From NCBI GenBank assembly GCA_003142535.1, contig PLMQ01000068.1, positions 215,127 to 252,987 on the forward strand: 37,861 bases of DNA, written 5' to 3'. The position numbers and the translations under genes are program-made. Below the pieces are notes generated by a model that ran no database searches, was not told the DNA's origin, and was given only the letters and a program-made list of their open reading frames with translations. How positions within the stretch are numbered: position 1 is the stretch's first letter; each line of letters starts with the position of its first letter. Below, in pieces: positions 26,666 through 35,916 of this stretch. This DNA is from Syntrophaceae bacterium (GTDB taxonomy: Bacteria; Desulfobacterota; Syntrophia; Syntrophales; Smithellaceae).

Positions 26666-27076
26666 ATGAGAATGCTCGTAATTATAACACGCTGGCTCGT
26701 AATAACAGCGGTAATTTTGCTCTCCTCGATGTTTATACCGGGAATCAGGATCGATTCACTGTCGACCGCAGTTATTGCAGCCGCATTATTAGGCATTATC
26801 AATATCTTTATTCGTCCGGTCTTGATTATTCTCACCCTGCCGCTGAATATTCTGACGCTAGGTTTTTTTACGTTTATCATCAACGCGTTTCTCCTGAAGT
26901 TAGTTTCATATTTTGTTTCCGGATTTGAAATTGAAAGTTTCATGGCCGCACTTTTATGTGCCTTGCTCATCAGTATTGTCAATTGGGTTGCCAATTATTT
27001 TATTGTGAATACCAATAAGCCGCAAAAGCCGGATTATATTGATCTGGAAAAAGGGAAAGACGATAAATGGCAATAA
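26666..27076 (+). CDS. Small four-helix membrane protein, PF04020 (YvlD-like / 'phage holin family 4') type
   Basis: The 136-residue inner-membrane protein has four hydrophobic helices and the family's conserved centre ([20 protein letters not shown], then [16 protein letters not shown]). The tail is short, charged and cytosolic. The family name reflects weak holin similarity; in most bacteria it is a housekeeping membrane protein of unknown role, and nothing phage-like surrounds it. ATG 26672 (third codon) has better spacing from TTAGGT than ATG 26666. Its last 10 bp overlap mutS, so it is co-transcribed with that gene. Confidence 0.88.
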   Translation: MRMLVIITRWLVITAVILLSSMFIPGIRIDSLSTAVIAAALLGIINIFIRPVLIILTLPLNILTLGFFTFIINAFLLKLVSYFVSGFEIESFMAALLCALLISIVNWVANYFIVNTNKPQKPDYIDLEKGKDDKWQ

Positions 27077-29691
27077 CGGCGATGCTGAATTTGACTCCGG
27101 CTATGAAGCAATATGTGGAGATCAAGGAAAGATACCCTGACTGTATTTTGCTCTATCGCATGGGTGATTTTTATGAGATTTTTTTTGATGACGCGACGCT
27201 CGTTGCGCCTCTACTGGAAATAACGCTGACTTCGCGCAATAAAGGAAAAGAAGACAGTGTGCCTCTGTGTGGATTTCCCTATCATGCCGCAGCCCCCTAT
27301 ATTACCAAACTCGTAGAAAATGGTTTCAAAGTTGCTATCTGTGAACAGGTAGAGGATCCCCGAACGGCGAAAGGAATTGTCAAAAGGGAAGTGATCCGGG
27401 TAGTCACACCGGGACTTGTTCTGGATGCGGAAAATCTGGCGGCGGGTGAAAATAATTTTCTGGCCGGAATTTGTACAGATAAGGATTTGCTGGGCTTGGC
27501 TTTTGTGGATATAACCACCGGTGAATTTCAGATAAGTGAATTCCCCGATCGGGATTCCTTTTTGGCAGCTATAGCCGGGCTTGATTTTAAAGAATTACTT
27601 CTCGTGAAATCATTTCCGGATAAAATATTGTTGAACCGTCTGGAACAACAAAGTCCGTCCGGGAATATTAATTATCTGCCGCAAGATTATTTCTTAAAGG
27701 AAAATGCCCGCGGATTATTGGAAAAGATATTTCCTTCGGATGCGTTACAAAAATCAGGAGTGAATGATCACGGAGCTGCGCTCTTGGCTGCGGGCGCGGT
27801 TGTACGTTATGTTACGGAAACACAAAAGACGTCGCCCCGGCACTTAAATGAGATCAAATGGTACAATCCGAAAAACTATCTCAATATTGATGAAACTGCC
27901 CGCCGCAATTTAGAGCTCTTTGCCACAATTTCGGACAATTCCAAAGCCGGTTCGCTTTTTTCTCTGATCAATGAGACACTGACGCCAATGGGGTCAAGAT
28001 GTCTGCGGTGGTGGCTTAATTATCCGATGATTGATGCGCATAAAATCCGGGAAAGGTTAGGGGCGGTTGCCGAAATCAAAGAAAGTCATATTGCCAGGAG
28101 CAACATGCGCAAGACCCTTATGCGAATTTACGATCTGGAAAGGCTCGCCGGACGTGTATCTTTGCGTGTCGCCAATCCCCGTGACCTGGTCGCACTTAAA
28201 ATTTCTCTTCAGTCCATTCCCGGATTGAAATCACATTTGATGGATTTCACAGCGCAGGCAATTGTAACAATAAATGACGGTCTTTCACCGATGCCGGATG
28301 TCGTGGATTTAATCGGCCGCGCGGTTACCGACGACCCACATCAAAACATACTAGATGGCGGGTTTATCAGAACAGATTATGATGAAGAACTGGATCGCCT
28401 CAAATCCATCAGTCGCGACGGGAAAAAATGGATTGCCGCCATGGAGGCGGAAGAAAGAAAGAAAACGGGAATCAATACATTGAAAGTCGGCTTTAATAAT
28501 GTATTCGGTTATTACATTGAGGTTACCAAAGCCAATGCCGTTAATGTTCCGGATTCCTACGTACGAAAACAAACGTTGGTTAATGCCGAGCGTTATATAA
28601 ATCAGGAACTGAAAGAATTCGAACAGACAGTCCTGAACGCAGAAGAAAAAATACGTGCAAGAGAATATGAACTATTTTTACAATTGAGGGAGAATATTGC
28701 CGGCCATATAAATGATATTCAGAAAAATTCGTATCTGGTGGCCGAGCTCGACTCTTTGGCCGCACTGGCCGAAATAGCAGAAAAATATCGCTATTGCTGC
28801 CCGGAGATTAACGAGGAAGACATAATCGAAATCAGAGACGGGCGCCATCCGGTTGTCGAAGCCGTTTTAAAGAAGGAAGGATTTGTACCTAATGACACCA
28901 TGCTGGATTTGAGCAGCAACAAGTTGCTGATTATTACTGGCCCCAATATGGCCGGCAAATCAACCTACATCCGGCAGGTGGCTTTAATCGTCCTTTTGGC
29001 GCAAATGGGCAGCTTTGTTCCTGCGGCGAAAGCGAAAATTGGTATCGTTGATAAGATATTTACGCGTATCGGCGCATCGGATAGTTTATCTAAAGGCCAG
29101 AGTACTTTTATGGTGGAAATGTCGGAAATGGCGGATATTTTGAAAAATGCCACATCGCGCAGCCTGGTTATTTTGGATGAAGTGGGCAGGGGAACATCCA
29201 CGTTTGACGGTTTGAGCATTGCCTGGGCGGTAGCGGAATATATTCATGATTTTCAGGGGCAGGGTGTCCGTACCCTTTTTGCCACGCATTATCATCAATT
29301 AATTGATCTGGCGGCGACAAAGAGCGGTGTGAAAAATTATAATATTGCCGTCAAAGAATGGGGAGAAAAAATAATCTTTTTGCGCAAAATTATGGAGGGC
29401 GGCACGAGCCGCAGTTATGGAATTGAAGTTGCCCGTATTGCGGGAGTGCCGCAGGATGTGATTATTCGCGCCCGGGAGATATTGCATAATCTGGAAAAGG
29501 GTGAGTTTGACGAAATCGGAATGCCAAGAATTGCCCGCGGCATTAACAGCGAGAAAAATAGCAAGCAACAGCTGAATCTTTTTTTGGAAAGCGAAGATGA
29601 AATCATCCGCGAATTAAAGACAATTGATATTACTTCCATGACTCCGCTGGACGCGTTAAATAAGCTCAGTGAATTAAAAAGCAAAATATGA
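27067..29691 (+). CDS. mutS: DNA mismatch repair protein MutS
   Basis: This 874-residue mismatch-recognition ATPase carries the mismatch-wedge motif in [11 protein letters not shown] (Phe-x-Glu) at ~36-46. Connector, lever and clamp domains follow. The ATPase has Walker [10 protein letters not shown] (~625-633), [10 protein letters not shown] and Walker [17 protein letters not shown], then FATHYH. The C-terminal helix-turn-helix region and the short beta-clamp/tetramer tail are present, so the gene is full length. It starts inside the upstream PF04020 gene. No MutL is in the window. Confidence 0.97.
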   Translation: MAITAMLNLTPAMKQYVEIKERYPDCILLYRMGDFYEIFFDDATLVAPLLEITLTSRNKGKEDSVPLCGFPYHAAAPYITKLVENGFKVAICEQVEDPRTAKGIVKREVIRVVTPGLVLDAENLAAGENNFLAGICTDKDLLGLAFVDITTGEFQISEFPDRDSFLAAIAGLDFKELLLVKSFPDKILLNRLEQQSPSGNINYLPQDYFLKENARGLLEKIFPSDALQKSGVNDHGAALLAAGAVVRYVTETQKTSPRHLNEIKWYNPKNYLNIDETARRNLELFATISDNSKAGSLFSLINETLTPMGSRCLRWWLNYPMIDAHKIRERLGAVAEIKESHIARSNMRKTLMRIYDLERLAGRVSLRVANPRDLVALKISLQSIPGLKSHLMDFTAQAIVTINDGLSPMPDVVDLIGRAVTDDPHQNILDGGFIRTDYDEELDRLKSISRDGKKWIAAMEAEERKKTGINTLKVGFNNVFGYYIEVTKANAVNVPDSYVRKQTLVNAERYINQELKEFEQTVLNAEEKIRAREYELFLQLRENIAGHINDIQKNSYLVAELDSLAALAEIAEKYRYCCPEINEEDIIEIRDGRHPVVEAVLKKEGFVPNDTMLDLSSNKLLIITGPNMAGKSTYIRQVALIVLLAQMGSFVPAAKAKIGIVDKIFTRIGASDSLSKGQSTFMVEMSEMADILKNATSRSLVILDEVGRGTSTFDGLSIAWAVAEYIHDFQGQGVRTLFATHYHQLIDLAATKSGVKNYNIAVKEWGEKIIFLRKIMEGGTSRSYGIEVARIAGVPQDVIIRAREILHNLEKGEFDEIGMPRIARGINSEKNSKQQLNLFLESEDEIIRELKTIDITSMTPLDALNKLSELKSKI

Positions 29692-29721
29692 CTGATAAAA
29701 ATTCTTCAGATTAATTTTAAA

Positions 29722-29845
29722 CCATTTCTAAATCAAATCAAAGATGATATCGAGGCGGCAAGGAGGAGGAGCCGAGGCGTATTGTACATACGTTGAGGAA
29801 GCCGACGACGCTGCCAACAAAGATAGAGCTTTGATTTAGAAATGG
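29722..29845 (+). repeat. Interspersed ~120-bp repeat, family 1, copy C, with perfect 16-bp terminal inverted repeats
   Basis: CCATTTCTAAATCAAA (29722-29737) is the exact inverse complement of 29830-29845. The 92-bp core matches copy B (reverse) and copy A. It fills nearly all of the space between convergent mutS and the PilB-like gene (stop at 29848) and can fold as one long hairpin, so it may act as a bidirectional transcript end. No ORF or transposase is inside. Confidence 0.9.
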
Positions 29846-29847
29846 AA

Positions 29848-32181
29848 TTATTTTATACAAACACGCCGTACTTGTTTCATATCTGTCTGGCCTTGAATGG
29901 CTTTAATGATGCCATCTTGCAGAAGAGTGGTCATGCCTTCGGCAATTGCTGCCTGACGGATAGGTTCGGCATGTTCATGCCTTTGAATCATCCTTTTAAT
30001 ATTATCGGAAGCGACAAGCAGTTCATGGATACCTATGCGGCCGCGGTAACCTGTTTTATCACATTCATCGCAGCCCTTCGGACGATAAAGAACTAGATCG
30101 TCTGTATAAGGCAAATTAAGTTTGGCGAATGATTCTTTTCCGTAAATTTCCGCCATTTCATTATATTCTTCTTTGCTTGGGTGATAAGCTTCTTTGCATT
30201 TTTTACAAAGTGTACGCACCAGTCGTTGCGCCAATATACATAAAAGGGCATCGGCAAAATTTAAAGGGTCAATGCCCATGTCCAGCAGACGGACAATTGT
30301 TTCCGGTGCATTATTGGTATGCAGTGTGCTGAGTACAAGATGTCCGGTAAGCGATGCTTCCACGCCAATTTTGGCTGTTTCATAATCGCGCATTTCACCA
30401 ACCATGATTACATCAGGATCGGCACGCAGAAAAGCACGCATTGCGGTGGCAAAGTCAAATCCGATCTTGGGTTGCACCTGAACTTGCCTCAGTCCATGTT
30501 GGGTGATTTCGATAGGGTCTTCTGCTGTCCATATTTTTCTTCCCGGAGTATTAATTTGCCTGAGGCCGGCATGTAGAGTAGTTGTTTTACCGGAACCGGT
30601 CGGTCCGACGCATAAGACCATGCCGTAAGGCTGTTCCATTAACCGCAGCAACTCCGAGTAATTTCTTTTGGTTAGACCCATAACCTCCAACGGCATTGTT
30701 GTTCCTTTGGGCAGAAGGCGCATGACAACATCTTCCGCACCGCCCTGAGTTGGTATTGTAACAACGCGCAACTCGAGTTCATCTCCGCCGGAACGTTTAA
30801 ACTTAATCTTTCCATCCTGCGGTATTCTCCTGACAGTTATATCCAGATTGCACATAATTTTGATACGGGAGACAAGGGCTGCCCGATAGGTATAAGGCAA
30901 CGTCTGATAAAGTGAACATTCGCCGTCAACGCGGTAACGAACTTCGACATTTTTCGTATCGGTATTAGGTTCGATATGAATGTCGGAAGCACGGCGGCTA
31001 TAAGCATCATTGATGATTTTGTTGACCAGCTGCATGATGATGCTATGAGCTTCAGTAATTACTTCGCCGCTTTCTTCTTCTTCAGTAGATTCATCATCAG
31101 TTTCCAGCTTGCCTAATAATTCGTCAATCGAGGCATGATCTTCCGGCGAGGAATAAAAACGTTCAATATATTTCATGATGTCATCAGCCAAGGCAACATC
31201 GTATTTAACAAATTTTGTTTTGAGAAGCCCTTCGATAGTGTCTTTTTTAATAATATTACTGGGATCATCAACGATGACATTGATTTTTCCATCAGATTTA
31301 TTCAAGGGAACCCAAAGTTCGCGTTTTAAAAATGGTTTTTTCAGATTTTTTAATAAATCACCGGGGACTGGAAGCTTATCGTTAAAGGTAACAAACTTGC
31401 AATTGTGATAATCTGCCAGAGCCTTTCCAATGTCATCCTTGGAGATGTTATACTTGTTCATCAGAATGTTTTCGATTCGCTCTTTATTATTGCGCACTTC
31501 TTCCATGACCTTATCCATCTCTGCTTCGCTGATCAGGCCATGTGTTATTAAATAATCAAATTTAAATTCGCGGCGCTGTTTGAGGAATCTTTCCTGATTA
31601 TAGAAAGCAATACCCAGAACATTAGCTATTTCGTCTAAAAATATTTGGCGATAGTCGTCAATCCTATCGCCACCTTTTTTATTCATTGCCTCCAAAACGC
31701 CGATGATGTTGCGTTCATGTGAAATAGGGATGGCAATGACCTGACCGGTTAAGACATTAAATTGCTTGTCAAATGTACGATCAAAAGTAATCTGGTCATT
31801 GATGTTTTTTAACTCCCGCTCATTGTAAGCATCGCTTATATGAACCATTCTTTTTGTATTGGCTACATAACCGGCGATGGTGGTGTTATTAATGGGGAAA
31901 CGAAATTCCTTAATTGCGGAACCATCAACGCGCATAGTGTAAATTTCTTTTTTTGATTTGTCGATTATGTAGATGGTCAGAAAATGAATGTTAAAAAGAT
32001 TGCGGATATCTTCTTTAAGCTCGACGATAATTTCTTTTATGCTTTCAGCATTGTTGACGCGGTTGGTAATGCTTTGAATAGACTTGTGAAATTCAAGATT
32101 TTTTAAAAGTTCCTCTACCTGGGGTGCATCGGAAATTACATTTTTTTGAGTTTTAGCTATAAAGGAACTTGGTTTTTGCAT
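29848..32181 (-). CDS. GAF-domain-containing type IV pilus/type II secretion assembly ATPase (PilB/GspE family)
   Basis: The 777-residue protein has an N-terminal GAF-like domain (~20-175; SIKEIIVELKEDIRNLFNIH through IAIPISHERNIIGVLEAMNK). A GspE N-domain-like pair of segments follows (~205-275; FDYLITHGLISEAEMDKV and ILMNKYNISKDDIGKALADY). The hexameric ATPase core (~375-770) has Walker A GPTGSGKTTT at ~526-535, the Asp/His boxes (RADPDVIMVGEMRD, LSTLHTNNAPE) and a four-Cys zinc site (CKKC and CDEC). It should power pilus or pseudopilus polymerisation or a related machine. GAF is not part of standard PilB. No pilin, PilC or PilQ genes are nearby; it is the last gene of the minus-strand signalling operon. 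Confidence 0.92.
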   Translation of the reverse strand: MQKPSSFIAKTQKNVISDAPQVEELLKNLEFHKSIQSITNRVNNAESIKEIIVELKEDIRNLFNIHFLTIYIIDKSKKEIYTMRVDGSAIKEFRFPINNTTIAGYVANTKRMVHISDAYNERELKNINDQITFDRTFDKQFNVLTGQVIAIPISHERNIIGVLEAMNKKGGDRIDDYRQIFLDEIANVLGIAFYNQERFLKQRREFKFDYLITHGLISEAEMDKVMEEVRNNKERIENILMNKYNISKDDIGKALADYHNCKFVTFNDKLPVPGDLLKNLKKPFLKRELWVPLNKSDGKINVIVDDPSNIIKKDTIEGLLKTKFVKYDVALADDIMKYIERFYSSPEDHASIDELLGKLETDDESTEEEESGEVITEAHSIIMQLVNKIINDAYSRRASDIHIEPNTDTKNVEVRYRVDGECSLYQTLPYTYRAALVSRIKIMCNLDITVRRIPQDGKIKFKRSGGDELELRVVTIPTQGGAEDVVMRLLPKGTTMPLEVMGLTKRNYSELLRLMEQPYGMVLCVGPTGSGKTTTLHAGLRQINTPGRKIWTAEDPIEITQHGLRQVQVQPKIGFDFATAMRAFLRADPDVIMVGEMRDYETAKIGVEASLTGHLVLSTLHTNNAPETIVRLLDMGIDPLNFADALLCILAQRLVRTLCKKCKEAYHPSKEEYNEMAEIYGKESFAKLNLPYTDDLVLYRPKGCDECDKTGYRGRIGIHELLVASDNIKRMIQRHEHAEPIRQAAIAEGMTTLLQDGIIKAIQGQTDMKQVRRVCIK

Positions 32182-32281
32182 TTTAGTCTCCCTGCTGTAA
32201 GAATTATCCGCTTATTATCTTCTTGATTTTCTGACCAGACAATTCTTGTCTTTTCCATAATTTCTTCAGGCTTAGCTTTGC

Positions 32282-32650
32282 TTAGGATATTGCCTCGGCA
32301 AAAGTGTCAATAGCAGCGGGGATTTCGATATTCAACAAAAGCCCCATTTGAATTTTATTGGTGTCTAAAACCATGCCCCACACGTAATCACCCAGAGGTA
32401 ATATAACGAGCACTTTATCTTCCTGTAAATCCAGAGTTGCGTATTTCCCCAATTGCGGTAAACTGCCTGCCTTTGTAGCATCATTAATGACTTTAACAAG
32501 TTTAACCATGACTGCGGCCAGTTTAGGATTAGAATTGTAGCCTGCGACTGATTGGCCGTCAACGGTCATGGTAATGGTCGCGGCAATCAGGCTTTCACCT
32601 AGATTAGTCTTCAGGATTTCAATAGCTTCGTTCAATTTTGGTATGTTCAT
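32282..32650 (-). CDS. Roadblock/LC7-like (MglB-type) small protein
   Basis: The 122-residue protein has the alternating helix/strand pattern of the roadblock fold. An opening helix (IPKLNEAIEILKTNLGESL) leads to a strand with an 'xDGQSVA' turn, a long helix (PKLAAVMVKLVKVINDATKA), then strands VLVILPLGDYVWGMVLD and a closing helix. In bacteria such proteins regulate Ras-like GTPases (MglB) or act as scaffolds; no GTPase partner is encoded here. AAGGAG precedes the ATG. It lies 49 bp after the receiver–helix gene and 100 bp before the PilB-like gene, so probably in one transcript. Family assignment rests on pattern only. Confidence 0.65.
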   Translation of the reverse strand: MNIPKLNEAIEILKTNLGESLIAATITMTVDGQSVAGYNSNPKLAAVMVKLVKVINDATKAGSLPQLGKYATLDLQEDKVLVILPLGDYVWGMVLDTNKIQMGLLLNIEIPAAIDTFAEAIS

Positions 32651-32699
32651 AATAACGGTTCTCCTTTTGCAATAAATATTTAGCTAATATTTGATTGTC

Positions 32700-34340
32700 T
32701 TATTTATTTTTTTTCCAGGCATTTAATTTTTCTTTAGTGTTTTCAGTAGTTCCTGATTTTTTTGATTTCCAGTCAGTTTCTATTTTCGCCTTTAGATCAT
32801 TTTCATTTTTAGTTTTAGCCTTAGCTTTGGAGTCATCTTCTGATTTGGAGCGGGCAGCCGCCACTTCCAGAGCCAGCCTTTCCTTTTTTGCACGAGCCTT
32901 CATTTCTTCTTCTGCTTTTGCTCTTTTTTCTTCTTCCGCCTTTTTCAAAGAGTCTTCTTTTGCTTTAGCATCCACTTCCGCCTTTGCTCTTTTTTCAGCT
33001 TCTTCGCGGGCGCGCTTTTCCGCCAGTGCTTTGGCTGAAGCATTAGCTTCCGCATCAGCTTGTTCTTTGGCTTTTCGTTGTGTTTCTTCCTGATTTTTAC
33101 GCTCAATTTCCTCCTGTCTTACTTTATTTTCGGCTTCTGCACGTGCTTTGGCTGCAGCTTCTGCTCTTAATCTTAATCCCTCTTTAGCTTTCCCCATTTC
33201 TTCTGCTTCCGCACGAGCTTTAGCTTCTGCCCTCGCCCTCGCTTCCGCGTCCGCTTTGGCTTTGGCTTTGGCTTCCTGTTTTAATCTTTCTTCCGCGTCC
33301 GCTTTGGCTTTGGCTTCAGCTTCAGACCTTGCTCTGGCTTCGGCTTCTGCTTTAGTGATGGCTTCCTGCCGGGCTCTCATTTCAGCTTCTTCGCGGGCGC
33401 GTTTTTCCGCTTCCGCGTGTAATTTAGCTTCCTGTTTAGCTCTTTTTTCCGTTTCTTCTTTTGATTTTTTTTCAGCCTCAGTTCTGGCTTTAGCTTCCTG
33501 CTTTTCTTTCTTTTCGGATTCTTCCAGGACTTTCTTTTCTATTTCCGCTTTTGCCTTGGCTTCCGCTTTCAGCCGAGTTTCCTCGCGCATCTTTTGCAAA
33601 TCAGCGGCCGAAATGCTGGTACGGGAACCAAATGTTGCCAGCGACTTGGCTTTAATTTCCTCTTCAATGTTATGCGGCGCTGATGATGGGGCGGCAATGG
33701 GCTGTTTTCTCTCTTCAACCTTTGTCTTAGTCTGCGCCGGAGTGCTGGTCGGCGCGGCGGTAAACGCAGCTTGTTTTGGCACAGCAGCAGGTTTTTGTGC
33801 TGGTGCTGGAGTTATCGGGGCAGGTTTTTGTGATAGTTTGACCGGTGCTTCAACTTTTGTTTGTTTAGGTTCGGCTTTTACTGCTTTAATGCCTAAACCA
33901 TCAAAAATATTTTCCGCCAGTACATTAATATCCAGAGGCTTTTCCAGATAGCGGAAAATTCCCATGTTATGAACAATTTCTTCGATCTTCGGAGTACCGA
34001 AAGCTGTCATAAGAATAACAGGGATTTTAGGATAGTTTCTATTCATGTAGGCGAGAAGTTCAAAACCATCCATCTTCGGCATGCTGAGATCTGTTACCAC
34101 CAGATCAATTACGGAAGATGCTTTCAAGACTTTGATTGCTTCTGCTCCATTTGTTGCCGTGAGCAAATTGAAATTATTTTTATAAATACTTAAACCATCG
34201 GCGATGCTCAGTAGAAATGGTTCTTCATCATCAACAATTAAAACTTGCCTTACGCGGGTAAGTCTTTGCACATCATCTCCTTTAGGCGATGTGAACAATC
34301 GTTGCTTCAGTGTGTCAAGTCCGCCTAATCCGTTTGCCAT
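32700..34340 (-). CDS. Response regulator receiver domain fused to a ~270-residue charged Ala/Glu/Lys/Arg helix
   Basis: Residues ~32-150 form a complete receiver domain: acid pocket DDE (37-39), phospho-acceptor Asp84 (VVTDLSMP), Thr112 (MTAFG) and Lys134 (LEKPLD). A Pro/Ala/Lys linker (~155-225) follows. From ~248 to ~525 comes an almost uninterrupted helix of Ala, Glu, Lys and Arg (AEAEARARSEAEAKAKAD-like units), with a Lys-rich tail. It resembles the TolA stalk or a single-alpha-helix spacer; there is no output domain, signal peptide or membrane segment. DNA of the helix part has near-identical internal repeats. It is preceded by a sigma-54-type promoter and followed by the roadblock-like and PilB-like genes. 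A phospho-controlled scaffold or ruler is a reasonable guess, nothing more. Confidence 0.9.
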   Translation of the reverse strand: MANGLGGLDTLKQRLFTSPKGDDVQRLTRVRQVLIVDDEEPFLLSIADGLSIYKNNFNLLTATNGAEAIKVLKASSVIDLVVTDLSMPKMDGFELLAYMNRNYPKIPVILMTAFGTPKIEEIVHNMGIFRYLEKPLDINVLAENIFDGLGIKAVKAEPKQTKVEAPVKLSQKPAPITPAPAQKPAAVPKQAAFTAAPTSTPAQTKTKVEERKQPIAAPSSAPHNIEEEIKAKSLATFGSRTSISAADLQKMREETRLKAEAKAKAEIEKKVLEESEKKEKQEAKARTEAEKKSKEETEKRAKQEAKLHAEAEKRAREEAEMRARQEAITKAEAEARARSEAEAKAKADAEERLKQEAKAKAKADAEARARAEAKARAEAEEMGKAKEGLRLRAEAAAKARAEAENKVRQEEIERKNQEETQRKAKEQADAEANASAKALAEKRAREEAEKRAKAEVDAKAKEDSLKKAEEEKRAKAEEEMKARAKKERLALEVAAARSKSEDDSKAKAKTKNENDLKAKIETDWKSKKSGTTENTKEKLNAWKKNK

Positions 34341-34416
34341 AAACCACCGTCACTTTGCTAAATTTTAGAAGTTACTTAATTAAATAAATGATATAAAAAT
34401 ACCTGACACTTATTAC

Positions 34417-34431
34417 GCAAAAGATGTGCCA
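34417..34431 (-). promoter_or_regulatory. Sigma-54 (-24/-12) promoter of the receiver–helix operon
   Basis: On the minus strand the sequence reads TGGCAC (34431-34426), five bases, then TTGC (34420-34417), with the invariant GG and GC exactly 10 bases apart. This matches the sigma-54 consensus at every core position. The expected start site is near 34405, giving a ~65-nt leader before the ATG at 34340. The gene just upstream encodes an NtrC-type sigma-54 activator. Confidence 0.8.
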
Positions 34432-34533
34432 AAATATGGTCTGCACCTCTAATCCGCTGCCTTAAAGGTTATGCTACGAAATGACTCGGTAAAATGCATA
34501 GAATTAAAGTCAGGATGAACAACTCATTTTGAA

Positions 34534-35916
34534 CTACTGCTTATTAATTGAACTGCCGACGGCCAGCTTGTAAAATTTTACTTTTCTCTTCAATGTCGAT
34601 AATGAAATTTCCAGTGCTTTCGCCGTTTGTGAATAGTTGCAGTTATATTTTTCCAATGCCTGCTTAATACATTGTTTTTCCACAGTTTCCAAGGGAATGA
34701 CCTCTTTTTCATTATTGGAAATAATGTTGGCATTGGAACGTTCCGTTGTGTAATTTAATCTTAAAAGTTGAGAAGGTTTCAGCGGTTGTCCGCGTTGAAT
34801 AATTAAAGATCTTTCAATTACGTTTCTTAATTCGCGGACATTTCCCGGCCATTCATAATCCAATAAATTATTCAACTCGGAATCGGCCAGCTTAACTTTA
34901 TGATCCCGCGCCATTTTAGCGATAAAATGTTCGCACAATTTGGGGATATCCTGTTTTCTTTCTCGCAGCGGAGGTATGTGGATACGGATGACGCTGAGGC
35001 GGTAGTAGAGATCATTGCGAAATTCTTTGTTCTTTATTGCATCCTCCAAATCGTTGTTGGCGGAAGCGATTACCCGCACATTGATTGGTTTAAACGATTC
35101 GCCGCCCACCCGGCGGATTCTTTTTTCTTCCAGGACTCCCAGTAATTTAGATTGTAAATGGATAGGCATCGAACCGATTTCATCCAACACAAGTGTGCCG
35201 CCGTCGGCCAATTCAAAAATTCCCTTGCGTGATGCCGTTGCCCCGGTAAAAGCACCTTTTTCGGAGCCGAATAATTCCGACTCAATAAGATTTTCCGGCA
35301 GGGCTGCGCAATTAATTGTTAGAAATAGTTTTTGCGGAAGATTACTTTTATAATGAATGGCGCGGGCAACTACATTTTTGCCCGTGCCTGTTTCGCCGGT
35401 GATGAGAACCGGGGCTTCGCTGGAAGCAGCTATATCAATCATTTTGTGAATCTCGTCAAAAACACCTTCGCCCGAAACGAGTTCGGTTTCTTCGGTTTCC
35501 TGATTGTCCCGGTAATTCTGGATTTGTTCCGTTTTCTCCAGTTCCAGCGTCCGAAAAGCCTGCTTGACGGTAAGTTCCAATTCGGCCATTTCGAACGGCT
35601 TGGACAAATAGTCGTGGGCGCCGACTTTAATCGCTTCTACGGCGTTATTGAAGCTCGGGAAAGCAGTTACAAAAATTATCTTGGTTTGTTCATTCTGATC
35701 AAGAATAGAAGGGCACAGAGTAATGCCTTCAGTATCAGGAAGTTTCTGATCCAGAATAACAACATCTATCTTTTTTTCCGCGCAAATGTTCAAACCCTCT
35801 TTGCCGGTATTGGCAATCAGTACCTCCGTCGCTTCGTCATTCAGCAGGTCGTGCACCGATTCGCAGAAGATATCATTATCATCAATGATAAGAATTTTTC
35901 TCTTAACTTTGCGCAT
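34534..35916 (-). CDS. NtrC-family sigma-54-dependent response regulator
   Basis: This ~460-residue transcription activator has an N-terminal receiver domain with Asp12/13 and phospho-acceptor Asp56 (VVILDQKLP). The central AAA+ domain has Walker A GETGTGKN (~174-181), the sigma-54 contact loop GAFTGA (~221-226) and Walker B GGTLVLDEIGSMP. The C-terminal Fis-type helix-turn-helix is NYSQTAKALEISLSTLKRKV. I chose ATG 35916, which has GAAGGT upstream and overlaps the kinase stop by 14 bp. An upstream ATG (35961) would add 15 residues deep inside the kinase gene. It is the cognate regulator of the adjacent kinase and, by position, likely activates the sigma-54 promoter at 34417-34431. Confidence 0.95.
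   Translation of the reverse strand: MRKVKRKILIIDDNDIFCESVHDLLNDEATEVLIANTGKEGLNICAEKKIDVVILDQKLPDTEGITLCPSILDQNEQTKIIFVTAFPSFNNAVEAIKVGAHDYLSKPFEMAELELTVKQAFRTLELEKTEQIQNYRDNQETEETELVSGEGVFDEIHKMIDIAASSEAPVLITGETGTGKNVVARAIHYKSNLPQKLFLTINCAALPENLIESELFGSEKGAFTGATASRKGIFELADGGTLVLDEIGSMPIHLQSKLLGVLEEKRIRRVGGESFKPINVRVIASANNDLEDAIKNKEFRNDLYYRLSVIRIHIPPLRERKQDIPKLCEHFIAKMARDHKVKLADSELNNLLDYEWPGNVRELRNVIERSLIIQRGQPLKPSQLLRLNYTTERSNANIISNNEKEVIPLETVEKQCIKQALEKYNCNYSQTAKALEISLSTLKRKVKFYKLAVGSSINKQ

Noticed and set aside
26666-27076. Possible phage holin, hinting at a prophage
   Set aside because: PF04020 'holin' proteins are widespread housekeeping membrane proteins; neighbours are mipA-like and mutS, with no phage genes.
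29722-29845. Insertion sequence
   Set aside because: Perfect terminal inverted repeats are present, but the 124-bp element has no transposase and no clear target-site duplication; called a repeat only.
32237-32251. AGACAA/TTGTCT hairpin upstream of the PilB-like gene as a terminator or operator
   Set aside because: The stem is only 6 bp with no U-run on the gene's strand; too weak to call.
33148-33951. A 267-codon plus-strand Ala/Ser-rich ORF (and a similar one at 32695-33093) antisense to the receiver–helix gene
   Set aside because: It is the mirror of the repetitive Ala/Glu/Lys codons on the minus strand. It has no family features or ribosome-binding site, and the minus-strand gene has an intact receiver domain.
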